Of a DNA stretch of 64,000 nt, positions 9,201 to 17,413 are shown piece after piece (the first letter of the stretch is position 1; the number at the start of each line of letters is the position of its first letter). The notes beneath the pieces were generated by a model that did not search any database, was not told where the DNA came from, and saw only the letters and a program-made list of their open reading frames with translations. The position numbers and the translations under genes were made by a program. The DNA is from Paraburkholderia sp. DHOC27 (GTDB lineage: Bacteria; Pseudomonadota; Gammaproteobacteria; Burkholderiales; Burkholderiaceae), in NCBI RefSeq assembly GCF_003429005.1, contig NZ_QVQV01000001.1, positions 1,534,750 to 1,598,749 on the forward strand. Reading direction: 5' to 3'.

Positions 9201-9450
9201 GCGTCCGATCCTGATGACGTCGATCGCTTTCATCATGGGCGTGGTGCCGCTGGTGCTGTCGAGCGGCGCGGGTTCGGAGATGCGTCATGCGATGGGTATC
9301 GCGGTGTTCTTCGGCATGCTCGGCGTGACGCTGTTCGGGCTGATGCTGACGCCTGTGTTCTATGTCGTGCTGCGTACGCTTGCCGGCGGCAAGATTCACG
9401 TGGCGCAGAAAGATTCGCCGCACTACGCGCTGCCGGCCACCGACGCCTAA
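6265..9450 (+). CDS. bpeF: RND multidrug efflux pump, inner-membrane transporter, BpeF/CeoB type
   Basis: A 1061-residue hydrophobe/amphiphile efflux RND transporter with the usual twelve membrane segments and two large periplasmic loops. It opens MNISRFFIDRPIFAGVLSVL and continues with the PISEYPEV motif of the MexF/CeoB branch. The proton-relay pair is present as Asp410-Asp411 in GIVVDDAIVVVENVER, and the partner Lys948 sits in GLASKNAILIVEF. No break is visible. Together with the adaptor 65 bp upstream and the channel 11 bp downstream it forms a complete tripartite pump driven by proton influx. Confidence 0.93.
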   Translation: MNISRFFIDRPIFAGVLSVLILLAGVISLFKLPISEYPEVVPPSVVVHAQYPGANPKVIAEAVASPLEEQINGVENMLYMQSQANSDGNLTLTVTFKLGTNPDLATQLVQNRVNQALPRLPEDVQRLGVTTIKSSPTLTMVVHLISPNNQYDMTYLRNYAVLNVKDRLERIQGVGEVQLWGSGDYAMRVWLDPQKVAQRGLTATDVVNAIREQNIQVAAGQIGSSPSVPGTQLQLSVNARGRLQTTGEFGDIVVKTAPDGGVTYLRDIARVELAASEYGLRSLLDNKSAVALAINQAPGANSLAISDQVREEMKELKEDMPAGVDYKIVYDPTQFVRSSIEAVIHTLLEAIALVVIVVIVFLQTWRASIIPLIAVPVSIVGTFSLLLAFGFSINALSLFGMVLAIGIVVDDAIVVVENVERNIESGLSARDATYKAMQEVSGPIIAIALTLVAVFVPLAFMTGLTGQFYKQFAMTIAISTVISAFNSLTLSPALSAMLLRSHGEKPDFLTRVMNRLLGRFFTGFNKVFQRGSNGYGRGVKGVLRRKGGMLAIYAILLGATVMITHVVPGGFVPAQDKEYLIAFAQLPNGASLDRTENVIRDMSAIALKQPGVESAVAFPGLSVNGFTNSSSAGIVFVTLKPFKERGDKALSAGAIAGALNQQYSAIKDSFVAVFPPPPVLGLGTLGGFKMQLEDHGALGYAELNKATEAFIKKAATTPELGPTFSSYQINVPQLNVDLDRVKAKQLGVPVTDVFDTMQIYLGSLYVNDFNRFGRVYQVRVQADAPFRQHADDILQLKTRNTAGDMVPLSSLVTVTPTYGPEMVVRYNGYTAADINGGPAPGYSSGQAQAAAERVAAETLPRGVKLEWTDLTYQQIIAGNAGMWVFPISVLLVFLVLAALYESLTLPLAVILIVPMSLLSALTGVWLTHGDNNIFTQIGLMVLVGLASKNAILIVEFARELEHDGHSPLSAAIEASRMRLRPILMTSIAFIMGVVPLVLSSGAGSEMRHAMGIAVFFGMLGVTLFGLMLTPVFYVVLRTLAGGKIHVAQKDSPHYALPATDA

Positions 9451-9461
9451 GGAGAAAAGCA

Positions 9462-11006
9462 ATGCAACGGTTTGAATCAATACGCGGGTGGGGCCGCGTG
9501 GCAGCGAGCGGTTTGCTGCTGGCGCTGCTCGCGGCGTGCTCGGTCGAGCCGACCTACAAGCGTCCCGACGTCGACACGCCCGCTGCCTTCAAGGAAGCGC
9601 CCACGAAGGATGCAACCATCGCGCCGCAGGATGCGGGCACGTGGAAGCCGGCGCAGCCTGCCGACGACGCGCTGCGTGGTCAATGGTGGACGGTCTTCAA
9701 CGACCCGGCGCTCAACGATCTGGAACAGCAGGCTGCCGCGGCCAACCAGGACTTGAAGGCGGCTGCGGCACGCGTCGAGCAATCGCGCGCCCTGCAGCAG
9801 TCGGCACGCTCGGACTGGTTCCCGAAGCTGGATGCGGGCTTTGGACCGACGCGTGAGACGCTGTCGTCGGCGTCGCAATTCCTGCCGCAAAGCAACGGGC
9901 CGGAAACCACGACGTTGTGGCGCGCGCAAGGCACGGTGTCGTACGAAACGGATCTGTTTGGCCGGGTGGGTTCGAACGTCAACGCGGCAACGGCAGATGC
10001 TCAGCAGAGCGAAGCGTTGTTCCGTTCCGTGCAACTCGCCTTGCAGGCGGACGTGGCGCAAAACTATTTCCAGTTGCGCGAACTCGATACGGATCAGGAC
10101 CTGTACCGCCAGACCGTGAGCCTGCGTGAGGACACACTCAAGCTGATCCAGCGACGCTTCAACGAAGGCGATATCAGCGAACTGGATCTGGCGCAGGCCC
10201 GCAACGAACTGGCGAGCGCGCGTGCGGATGCGGTAGGGGTAGCGCGGCAACGCGCGGCCTCCGAGCACAGCCTGGCGATTCTGCTGGGCAAGCCGCCGGC
10301 GGATTTCTCGTTCCCCGAGACGCCGCTCGCGCCGGTCGTGACGCGTGTGCCGGCCGGTTTGCCGTCCACGCTGCTGGAACGGCGCCCCGACATCGCGGCG
10401 GCCGAGCGGGCGATGGCGGCGGCCAACGCGCGCGTGGGGCTGGCGAAGTCGGCGTTCTTCCCGAAGCTCGATATCACGGGCGCGTTCGGGTATGAGTCGG
10501 CGACGCTGGGCGATCTCTTCATGTGGTCGAGCCGCACCTTCCTGCTCGGACCGTTCGCGGGCACGGCGCTCACGCTGCCGCTCTTCGACGGTGGACGTCG
10601 CAAGGCGAATCTGGCGCAGGCACGCGGCAAGTATGACGAAGACGTCGCGCAGTATCGTCAGCAGGTGCTGGTGGCGTTCAAGGAAGTGGAGGACAACCTC
10701 GCCGATCTGCGTCTGCTCGATGCCCAGATCCAGGCCCAGAACGATGCGGTGAATGCTTCGCAACGTGCTTCGCATCTGTCGCAGACGCAGTATCAGGAAG
10801 GGCAGGTGAGCTATCTGGATGTGATCGACAGCCAGCGCCAGGTGTTGCAGTCGCAATTACAGGCGAGCCATTTGACCGGCACGCAGGCGGTTTCGACGGT
10901 CAATCTGATCCGTGCGCTGGGCGGTGGCTGGGGCGATGCACCGGCTACGGCCGTGGGTTCCAACGCGGACCCGAAACCCGCGCCGCAACAGGTAGCAAAG
11001 CAGTAA
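9462..11006 (+). CDS. oprC: Outer-membrane efflux channel lipoprotein (NodT family), OprC/OpcM type
   Basis: A 514-residue TolC-like outer-membrane factor. The lipobox LLAAC (Cys around residue 27) marks it as a lipoprotein. Paired outer-membrane efflux domains follow, with the repeated Ala/Gln-rich helices (ALNDLEQQAAAANQDLKAAA) and the RPDIAAAERAMAAANARVG motif of this family. AAGGAG precedes the ATG at 9462, and the gap to the pump gene is 11 bp, so translation within one operon is expected. In B. cenocepacia the homologue OpcM is the channel of the salicylate-induced pump. Confidence 0.9.
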   Translation: MQRFESIRGWGRVAASGLLLALLAACSVEPTYKRPDVDTPAAFKEAPTKDATIAPQDAGTWKPAQPADDALRGQWWTVFNDPALNDLEQQAAAANQDLKAAAARVEQSRALQQSARSDWFPKLDAGFGPTRETLSSASQFLPQSNGPETTTLWRAQGTVSYETDLFGRVGSNVNAATADAQQSEALFRSVQLALQADVAQNYFQLRELDTDQDLYRQTVSLREDTLKLIQRRFNEGDISELDLAQARNELASARADAVGVARQRAASEHSLAILLGKPPADFSFPETPLAPVVTRVPAGLPSTLLERRPDIAAAERAMAAANARVGLAKSAFFPKLDITGAFGYESATLGDLFMWSSRTFLLGPFAGTALTLPLFDGGRRKANLAQARGKYDEDVAQYRQQVLVAFKEVEDNLADLRLLDAQIQAQNDAVNASQRASHLSQTQYQEGQVSYLDVIDSQRQVLQSQLQASHLTGTQAVSTVNLIRALGGGWGDAPATAVGSNADPKPAPQQVAKQ

Positions 11007-11020
11007 GCCGTTTCTTCAAA

Positions 11021-11049
11021 GACGCCGCTATGTGATCCATAGCGGCGTC
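11021..11049. terminator. Perfect 12-bp hairpin after the efflux operon
   Basis: GACGCCGCTATG at 11021-11032 pairs perfectly with CATAGCGGCGTC at 11038-11049 across a five-base loop, 14 bp after the oprC stop. There is no T-tract after it on the plus strand. It may stop transcription with help or protect the operon's 3' end. The following 246 bases up to the next gene show nothing else I can name. Confidence 0.6.
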
Positions 11050-11295
11050 GTCACATCCCGCCTCTTTGCGCTGCATATCGCTTTGCGCACTTTCCTTCCA
11101 AAAAACGCTTCGTAGACCGCGCTATCTCGCGCCGCTATGATGATCCGCGCCTTACCCGGTGCGAACCCGCCGCCGGAACTTCCCCCTGAACCAGACGTAC
11201 CCACGCGCACCCGCTTACCCGAAGCGCCGCACCCCGTGCAGCGCAGTTGGGTTAGCATGAAGCGTTGCTGACGAGCGTCGCTCATCGGAGATTGC

Positions 11296-12510
11296 ATGAA
11301 CGAACCGGGCCGCCTGGCTTCCTTGAATCCGCAAACGCCGGTTGGATCAGGGCTTCACCCTGACGATCTGACTCGTCTGCTCGACGCGTTGCGCGCCACC
11401 GCAGCGCAGCGTGATCGCGACGGCGGGCACGCTGCCGAGGAAAAGCAGTGGATCGCCGACGCGGGTCTGCTGACGATTGCCGTGCCGCGAGAGTTTGGCG
11501 GCGCGGGTACGCCGTGGCCGGTGGTCTATCAAACGATTCGCGCAATCGCCCGTGTGGATAGCGCCCTGGCGCATCTGCTCGGCTTTCAGTGTCTTCAGGT
11601 GGTGAGCGTCGACGTGTGGGGTAACCAGGCCCAACGCGAGCGTTATCTACGTGGCACCGTGGAGCAGCGCTGGTGGTGGGGCAATGCCGTGAATCCACTC
11701 GACACCCGCTTGATCGCCACCGCCACGTCCGATGGCGGCTTTCGTCTGAACGGTCAGAAGGGTTTTTGCTCGGGCACGCGCGGCTCGCAGATGATGACGG
11801 TGTCGGCGCACGATCCGCAAACCGGCAAGCCGATATTCGCAGTGGTGCCGACCACGCGCGAAGGCATCACGGTCAATGAAGACTGGAATCCGATTGGTCA
11901 GCGGCAGACGGATAGCGGCAGTGTGTCATTTGCGGATGTGCGCGTCGACGCGGACGAAGTGCTGCACCGTTCGGAGACACCGCCCACGCCGCACGCCACC
12001 TTGCGCACGCTGGTGTCGCAACTGGTGTTGACGAACCTGTTCGTCGGCATTGCCGAGGGTGCGCTCGAAGAAGCCCGCGGTTACGTGACACAGCACGGCC
12101 GGCCGTGGATCAGTTCTGGCGTAGAGAAAGCGACGGACGACCCCTATCTGATCCAGCGTTTTGGCGAGATGCGTCTGCAGACGGTTAGCGCGGAGGCCTT
12201 GGCCGAGCGCGCGGCTCAGGCGTTGGACAGCGCGTGGAACGAGGGCACCGCGCTTTCCGCCGAAACACGCGCGCAGGTTGCGCTGGCCACCTCCGAGGCG
12301 AGGATTCTCGCCCATCGCGCGGCGCTGGAAGTGAGCGAGAACCTGTTCGACGCCTGCGGCGCGCGTGCCACTCATGCGCCGCTCGCGCTGGACCGGTTCT
12401 GGCGCAACGCCCGCGTGCATACGCTGCATGATCCTCTCGACTACCGCGTGCGCGACGTGGGCCGCTACGCGCTAACCGGGACATTGCCGGAAGTTTCTTT
12501 GTACACTTGA
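11296..12510 (+). CDS. Acyl-CoA dehydrogenase-fold flavoprotein (SfnB/DszC-like)
   Basis: A 404-residue member of the acyl-CoA dehydrogenase superfamily. An N-terminal helical domain leads to the AVPREFGGAGTPWPVVY block, a middle beta domain (GFRLNGQKGFCSGTRGSQMM, then DWNPIGQRQTDSGSVSF), and a C-terminal helical bundle ending in HTLHDPLDYRVRDVGRYAL. The HDP-type C-terminus resembles the branch of FMNH2-dependent monooxygenases (DszC, SfnB) involved in sulfur scavenging rather than beta-oxidation enzymes. GGAG precedes the start. It stands alone, with no flavin reductase or sulfonate genes nearby, so its substrate is unknown. Confidence 0.75.
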   Translation: MNEPGRLASLNPQTPVGSGLHPDDLTRLLDALRATAAQRDRDGGHAAEEKQWIADAGLLTIAVPREFGGAGTPWPVVYQTIRAIARVDSALAHLLGFQCLQVVSVDVWGNQAQRERYLRGTVEQRWWWGNAVNPLDTRLIATATSDGGFRLNGQKGFCSGTRGSQMMTVSAHDPQTGKPIFAVVPTTREGITVNEDWNPIGQRQTDSGSVSFADVRVDADEVLHRSETPPTPHATLRTLVSQLVLTNLFVGIAEGALEEARGYVTQHGRPWISSGVEKATDDPYLIQRFGEMRLQTVSAEALAERAAQALDSAWNEGTALSAETRAQVALATSEARILAHRAALEVSENLFDACGARATHAPLALDRFWRNARVHTLHDPLDYRVRDVGRYALTGTLPEVSLYT

Positions 12511-12534
12511 GGCCGATCGCGGCGCGCCTCTTCG

Positions 12535-13896
12535 GTGTCGCCGCTTCGTCCACCTCGAGAGGTCACCGGCTTGCCCTTCAAACTGCCCACCACGGCGACC
12601 GCGCCGTTCTGTCCGTCCGAGGTTCAAGGGACCGTCGCGGTTCCGCCCACCGCGCCGCTGTGGAAGAAGATCCTGCAATTCGCCGGCCCCGGTCTGCTGA
12701 TTTCCATTGGCTATATGGACCCGGGCAACTGGGCCACGGATATCGAAGCGGGTTCGCGTTACGGCTACAGCCTGCTGTTCGTGGTGGTGCTGTCGAGCCT
12801 CGCGGCGATGGCGTTGCAGTGTCTGAGCATGCGGCTCGGTATCGCGACCGGTCAGGATCTCGCGAAACTGTCGCGCGCGCGTTACTCGCCGGCGGTGGCG
12901 TGGGTGCAATGGATCCTCGCCGAGATATCGATCGTCGCGTGCGATCTGGCCGAAGTGCTGGGCGGTGCGCTGGCGTTTCATCTGCTGTTCAAATGCTCGC
13001 TGACCACCGGCGTGATTCTCACCGCTTTCGATACGCTGATCGTGCTCGGGCTGAAGGGCAAGAATTTCCGCGATCTCGAAGCGATCATTCTCGGCCTGAT
13101 CGCCACCATTGGCCTCGGCTATGTCGTGCAACTGGTGTTGGTGCATCCGCATTGGCCAGCGGTGGCGGCGGGGCTCGTGCCGTCGTGGCAGGCCCTCAGC
13201 ACGCGAGAGCCGCTCTATCTGGCCATCGGCATCCTCGGCGCGACCGTCATGCCGCACAACCTGTATCTGCATTCGTCCATCGTGCAAACGCGCGCCGTGA
13301 AGCGCGATGTGCGCAGTATCGCCTCGGCCATCAACCTGTCGCGCCTCGATACGATCGTCTCGCTGATCCTCGCGCTGCTGATCAACGCGGCGATCCTGAT
13401 TCTCGCTTCCGCTGCCTTCAACGCGACCGGGCATAACCAGGTCACCGAAATCGAGGACGCTTACCGTCTGCTGGCGCCGATCGTCGGCACCGGTTTCGCG
13501 GCCGTGCTGTTTGCCATCACATTGCTGGCGTCGGGGCAAAGCTCCACGTTCACGGGGACCGTGGCCGGCCAGGTCATCATGGACGGCTTTCTGAACCTCA
13601 AGATTCCGTGCTGGCAGCGTCGTTTCATCACGCGCGCGCTGGCGCTGATCCCGGCCTTGATCGGCGTGCGGACGCTCGGCAACGACGCGGTGGGCGAACT
13701 GCTGGTGGCAAGCCAGGTGGTGTTGAGCCTGCAATTGCCGTTTGCGCTGTATCCGCTCATCCGTATGACGAACGACCGCTCGCTGATGGGCGAATTCGTC
13801 AATCGACTGCCGACGCGTCTGCTCTCATGGGGATTGTTCGTCGTGATCACCGCGGCCAACCTGTGGCTGGTGGTGCAGACGGTGTGGGGCGGGTGA
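12535..13896 (+). CDS. mntH: Nramp-family divalent metal ion transporter (MntH-like)
   Basis: A 453-residue proton-coupled Mn2+/Fe2+ importer with about eleven membrane helices. The metal-site motif in helix 1 reads YMDPGNWATDIEAG, with Asp62-Pro-Gly-Asn65, and helix 6 carries MPHNLYLHSS (Met239, His241). Both are the defining Nramp motifs. The GTG at 12535 is the most upstream start, 24 bp after the previous stop; a TTG about 12 codons in is an alternative. I saw no recognisable Mn or Fe regulatory box upstream. It converges on flhC. Confidence 0.88.
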   Translation: MSPLRPPREVTGLPFKLPTTATAPFCPSEVQGTVAVPPTAPLWKKILQFAGPGLLISIGYMDPGNWATDIEAGSRYGYSLLFVVVLSSLAAMALQCLSMRLGIATGQDLAKLSRARYSPAVAWVQWILAEISIVACDLAEVLGGALAFHLLFKCSLTTGVILTAFDTLIVLGLKGKNFRDLEAIILGLIATIGLGYVVQLVLVHPHWPAVAAGLVPSWQALSTREPLYLAIGILGATVMPHNLYLHSSIVQTRAVKRDVRSIASAINLSRLDTIVSLILALLINAAILILASAAFNATGHNQVTEIEDAYRLLAPIVGTGFAAVLFAITLLASGQSSTFTGTVAGQVIMDGFLNLKIPCWQRRFITRALALIPALIGVRTLGNDAVGELLVASQVVLSLQLPFALYPLIRMTNDRSLMGEFVNRLPTRLLSWGLFVVITAANLWLVVQTVWGG

Positions 13897-13923
13897 GGGT
13901 GAAGCGGGTTTGAGAATGGGCTG

Positions 13924-13955
13924 AGCCTGGCTGACCGGACACAGTCAGACAGGCT
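13924..13955. terminator. Hairpin between convergent mntH and flhC
   Basis: AGCCTGGCTGA at 13924-13934 pairs with TCAGACAGGCT at 13945-13955, with one mismatch in eleven and a ten-base loop. It lies in the 95-bp gap between two convergent genes, as expected of a two-way terminator. There is no T-tract. Confidence 0.5.
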
Positions 13956-13991
13956 TCGGAGACAGACTTCGGATTTAGCTGTTGCTCGAGC

Positions 13992-14582
13992 TCAGGCGGC
14001 TTCGGCGATCTGGGTGGCGTCGAGCGCTTCCTGCGCCTCTTGTGCTTCCAGACGCGCTGCGGCAGCGGCCTTCTTGGTCTTGCCGGCGCGCGACGGCGGC
14101 TGGCAGGCGCCACATACCACGTTGTGCTGCAAATCGTGCTTGTGCGCGACGAATTTGCCGCTGCAACGGCAGCACGGCGTCAGTTGCAGGATATCGGCGT
14201 CGAAGAAGCGCACCAGCGTCCACGCCCGCGTCAGATCCAGTACGGGTTCCGTGTTGCTATGCTGGCAATGCTCCAGATACAGCCGGTAACCCTTGGTGAG
14301 GGCGTCCAGATGCGAGCAGCGCGCTTCCTTCTTCAGGAACAGGTACGTGTTGTAGAACAGCGAGGCGTGGATGTTGGCCAGCCACGTCATATACCAGTCC
14401 GCCGAAAACGGCAGCATGCCCTTGGGTGGCGAGACACCCTTTACTTCGCGATACAGGCGGATCATGCGGTCGCGCGAAAGCGTCAATTCGCTTTCGAGGA
14501 CCTGCATGCGTGCGCCGAGTTCGATCAGCGCGATCGCGCGGAAAACTTCCTGCGCGTCTTCAGTCAGGCTGCGCTTGAGCAT
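13992..14582 (-). CDS. flhC: Flagellar master regulator subunit FlhC
   Basis: A 196-residue FlhC. With FlhD it forms the FlhD4C2 activator of class II flagellar genes. The zinc-binding cysteines Cys137, Cys140, Cys157 and Cys160 fall at the same residue numbers as in E. coli FlhC (CCRC and CGAC clusters). The GMLPFSADWYM and FYNTYLFLKKE segments are also family hallmarks. The last ~30 residues are an Ala/Gln/Glu-rich tail. It lies 12 bp after flhD in the same direction. No motA, che, fli or flh genes accompany the pair. Confidence 0.93.
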   Translation of the reverse strand: MLKRSLTEDAQEVFRAIALIELGARMQVLESELTLSRDRMIRLYREVKGVSPPKGMLPFSADWYMTWLANIHASLFYNTYLFLKKEARCSHLDALTKGYRLYLEHCQHSNTEPVLDLTRAWTLVRFFDADILQLTPCCRCSGKFVAHKHDLQHNVVCGACQPPSRAGKTKKAAAAARLEAQEAQEALDATQIAEAA

Positions 14583-14594
14583 CGCGTTCCCCGA

Positions 14595-14915
14595 TTAAGC
14601 GAACTGCTCGGCTGGCTGGCCTGCCAGCAGGATAGCCGCGTGCGTCGGCGCTACTTCTGCATGCTTTGACGTCTGCGTCAGCGCCGACAACATCGTGTGG
14701 CTATTGAAGCGGAAAAAGCAGAGAAGCTGGTCGGAAGAGGCCAGCTTCACGATCTGGGCAAGCGACAGCCCAGACAGCAAGTCAGCCAGTTCCGACGACA
14801 AGCCCAACCGGAACATCCCGATGGCTTTGTCCTCGCGCAACATACGTTGTGCGAGCATGATGTAAGACAAATTGATCTCGCGGATCGATTCCCGCGTCTC
14901 GCTGCTACGGTCCAT
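14595..14915 (-). CDS. flhD: Flagellar master regulator subunit FlhD
   Basis: A 106-residue FlhD, the dimeric partner of FlhC. The stretch [20 protein letters not shown] and the following [21 protein letters not shown] are characteristic of the family. It is slightly shorter than E. coli FlhD (about 116). It is first in a two-gene unit behind a very long upstream region, as expected for a gene integrating many signals. The pair may be a second copy, because the usual mot/che genes are not next to it; the rest of the genome is needed to decide. Confidence 0.92.
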   Translation of the reverse strand: MDRSSETRESIREINLSYIMLAQRMLREDKAIGMFRLGLSSELADLLSGLSLAQIVKLASSDQLLCFFRFNSHTMLSALTQTSKHAEVAPTHAAILLAGQPAEQFA

Positions 14916-15662
14916 TTGTGTGTTTTCCGAAGCCCCGAATTGCTAATGTCGGCTATTTTTTTGCCGTTATGCTCTTTTACCCTCGCCGGCCTCGTAATCT
15001 CCGACGCTCGGTCACTTCTACCTGCTGGTCCTGACTTCTTGATACAGGGTGTTACATCTCGTAACACCTTGGAAGCAATTGTATGAACAGGAATTCAGGA
15101 AAGCAATACCATCTCAAAAAAATATCTCACAAAAATACAACATTTTTCGGTAAGTTTTTCACGGCACTGTAATACGCCCAAACCTGTTCGGATGAATCTG
15201 TTTTCGGTCCCGGCCAATAGCCGCAATCCCTTGCGGGGTGGGGGATCCAGAAATGGGCTGAAGAAACACGTGTTTCTAGGTGAATACGCTGATGCAGCAG
15301 AAAAAAGACAAAACGCGCCGGAAAACCTTTTAAGACTGGGTAAAAAATACTGATTTCTTCACCTGGTTTGGGGGCCGCATCTATCTGTAACAAGTTGCTG
15401 CAAGCGCAGTTACAAACTTGCTGCCAGTTGTAACGGGTCAGGCGGGAAACGGTTGACTCAGACAAATGATGATAAAGAGGGGCTCGATGCCGGATATGTA
15501 ACCGTCATGCCGGGCGTCTCGCCCCGCCGCGCGTAACAAATTGCGCGATCTGCCTGACACATGCCGGCTGACTCCGGAAACGATTTGACAACCGCACACC
15601 GGATGGCCGTTGTGGGAGGAGTGGCGGGGCGCTGCTTGCGCGGCGTCCGCGCGCTGGATGGC
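14916..15662. promoter_or_regulatory. Long flhD upstream region with inverted and direct repeats
   Basis: These 747 bases, more AT-rich than their surroundings, lie upstream of flhD with no convincing gene. A perfect inverted repeat, GGTGTTAC and GTAACACC around five bases, is at 15048-15068. Further up, GTAACAAGTTGCTGC (15387-15401) and GTTACAAACTTGCTGC (15409-15424) form an imperfect direct repeat. GTTACAA at 15409-15415 also pairs with TTGTAAC at 15428-15434. The shared GTTAC/GTAAC core suggests several sites for one regulator. The binding protein is unknown. Confidence 0.5.
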
Positions 15663-16586
15663 TTAACCCGCGGACGTTTCCGCGTAAGCCCGTAACGCCG
15701 CCGCGGTTTGCGGATCGGCCGGGAAGAAGGCTTCGATGGCCAGTTCCGATAGCGTGACATCCACCGGCGTACCGAACACGGTGGTCGTGCTGAAGAACGA
15801 CAACTCGCCCAATGGCGTGCGCAGACGCAGCGGCACGGCGATCTGATTCGAGGCGCTGTGGCCGTCTTCCTGCCCGGTCGGCACGGCGGGTGGCGCGGCG
15901 GGTGGCGCCGGGTAGGCGGCGAGTTCGTCACGCAGGGAGGCGAGGGTATCGTCGGCGCTGACCTCGATCTGCCTTTGCAGCCGCGCCAGCACATGCGCGC
16001 GCCACGCGTGCCAGTTGAGGATGGACGACGCCATGCCGTCGGGATGCAGACTCAAACGCAACGCGTTGACGGGCGGCGCAAGCAGCGCGGCGCACGCCGT
16101 GCTCACCAGCGGCGCAAGGGCGCGATTGGCGGCCACGATGGTCCAGTGGCGATCCACCGCCAAAGCCGGATACGGCTCGTGACCTTTCAGCACCAGTTCC
16201 ACTGCCTCGCGTGCCGCCGCAAGTTGCGGATCGCTCAAGGGCCGCTCGCGAAAGAGCGGCGCATACCCGGCCGCGACCAGCAACAGGTTGCGTGCCCGTA
16301 GCGGCACGTCCAGACGCTCGGCCAGGTGCATCACCATCTCGCGGCTCGGCAGCGCGCGGCCCGATTCGACAAAGCTCAGATGGCGCGTGGAGATGTCGGC
16401 TTCGGTCGCGAGCAGTAACTGGCTCATGCGACGCCGCTGGCGCCAGTCGCGCAGCAGTTCGCCAACGCTGCGGCTCGCTGCTGATGCGGGCGCGGGGGAC
16501 GCGGGCGAGTCGGACGAGCCGGGCGCCCCGGAGGGAGAGAGTGTGCTCATGCTGAGGATCATAGCCAAAGCACGCTGCTTATCCAT
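15663..16586 (-). CDS. XRE-family regulator with MmyB-like ligand-binding domain
   Basis: A 307-residue regulator. After a low-complexity Ser/Pro/Ala leader, residues 40-100 form an XRE helix-turn-helix (VGELLRDWRQRRRMSQLLLA then SFVESGRALPSREMVMHLAE). The rest matches the MmyB-like domain, which has a PAS-like fold able to bind a fatty-acid-like ligand (AVDRHWTIVAANRALAPL, LNWHAW, SFFSTTTVFGTPVDVTLSEL). GGGAGG lies only two bases from the first ATG, so a start at codon 9 or 13 is possible. Divergent from a SnoaL-like gene, an arrangement usual for regulators that control the neighbour. Confidence 0.87.
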   Translation of the reverse strand: MDKQRALAMILSMSTLSPSGAPGSSDSPASPAPASAASRSVGELLRDWRQRRRMSQLLLATEADISTRHLSFVESGRALPSREMVMHLAERLDVPLRARNLLLVAAGYAPLFRERPLSDPQLAAAREAVELVLKGHEPYPALAVDRHWTIVAANRALAPLVSTACAALLAPPVNALRLSLHPDGMASSILNWHAWRAHVLARLQRQIEVSADDTLASLRDELAAYPAPPAAPPAVPTGQEDGHSASNQIAVPLRLRTPLGELSFFSTTTVFGTPVDVTLSELAIEAFFPADPQTAAALRAYAETSAG

Positions 16587-16720
16587 TACCTCCCGCGTAA
16601 TCGACGCACGGCTTCACATCGACGAACCTTCACTCTGAGCCCGCCACTCACGCCGTTGTTTGCCGTGCGTTGCGCGCTCCCAAGCCTCGGGCCGCCTGCC
16701 CGCTATTGAAGGAGTCTGTG

Positions 16721-17089
16721 ATGAATCCGCATACCGATTTGATCGACCGCTACTTCGCCGCCTGGAATGAAACGGATGCGGTGAGCCGCCGCGAGCTGAT
16801 TGCCGCAACCTGGAACACGCATGCCGCGTATCTCGATCCCCTGCTGTCAGGAGATGGCCATGCCGGCATCGACGCCATGATTCGCGCCGTCCACGAACGC
16901 TTTCCGCGCCACACGTTTCGCCGCATCAGCGAGGTGGACGGCTTCGCGAACCGCTTGCGTTTTTCGTGGGAGCTGACGACGCCGGAGGGCACTTCGGTGA
17001 TCAAGGGTTCGGATTTCGGCGTGGTCGATAGCAACGGACGGCTGCAATCAGTGACGGGTTTTCTGGATGCGAGCCCTGGCGCCGCGTGA
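16721..17089 (+). CDS. SnoaL/NTF2-like fold protein
   Basis: A 122-residue protein with the cone-shaped NTF2/SnoaL-like fold: an N-terminal helix (LIDRYFAAWNETDA), a paired helix (GHAGIDAMIRAVHERFPRHTF) and C-terminal beta strands (LRFSWELTTPEGTSVIKGSDF). GAAGGAG precedes the ATG at 16721. Members range from polyketide cyclases to isomerases, so no reaction can be given. It is divergent from the XRE/MmyB regulator across about 134 bp and followed after 48 bp by a small membrane protein, probably as one transcript. Confidence 0.75.
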   Translation: MNPHTDLIDRYFAAWNETDAVSRRELIAATWNTHAAYLDPLLSGDGHAGIDAMIRAVHERFPRHTFRRISEVDGFANRLRFSWELTTPEGTSVIKGSDFGVVDSNGRLQSVTGFLDASPGAA

Positions 17090-17137
17090 GGCCGCAGCCC
17101 CGATCTTTAGCAGAAGGTTTAGCAGAAGGAGAACACC

Positions 17138-17389
17138 ATGAACGAGCCCCATGCCGCCGCGCGCGTGGTGCTGATGCGGCTGGCGCGCCTGCTGGCCGCG
17201 CTCGACGCAGTGTCCACCGGGATTGCCGGCTTTGCCTTGCTTGCCGGCGCACGTGCCTTCACCTTTACCGCGCTGCTCGCATGGCGCGAGCCGGTGCTGG
17301 GCGGCGCGGGGCTCGTATTGCTGGGACTGATCGGCTGGCTGCGCTGGTGCTGGCGTAGACGCGTACCGTGCCTTGCCGGACGTCTATAG
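17138..17389 (+). CDS. Small membrane protein, function unknown
   Basis: An 83-residue protein with a good ribosome site (AGAAGGAGAACACC before ATG). Two hydrophobic stretches, about residues 18-45 and 50-68, suggest two membrane helices, followed by an Arg-rich tail (WCWRRRVPCLAGRL). I do not recognise a family. Its position after the SnoaL-like gene suggests a shared transcript under the XRE regulator. It converges on the next gene. Confidence 0.55.
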   Translation: MNEPHAAARVVLMRLARLLAALDAVSTGIAGFALLAGARAFTFTALLAWREPVLGGAGLVLLGLIGWLRWCWRRRVPCLAGRL

Positions 17390-17413
17390 CATCCAGCCGT
17401 CAGTCCCGCGTAC

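Noticed and set aside
15127..15465. 112-codon minus-strand frame in the flhD upstream region
   Set aside because: No good ribosome site, protein-like composition poor, and it runs across repeats that look regulatory.
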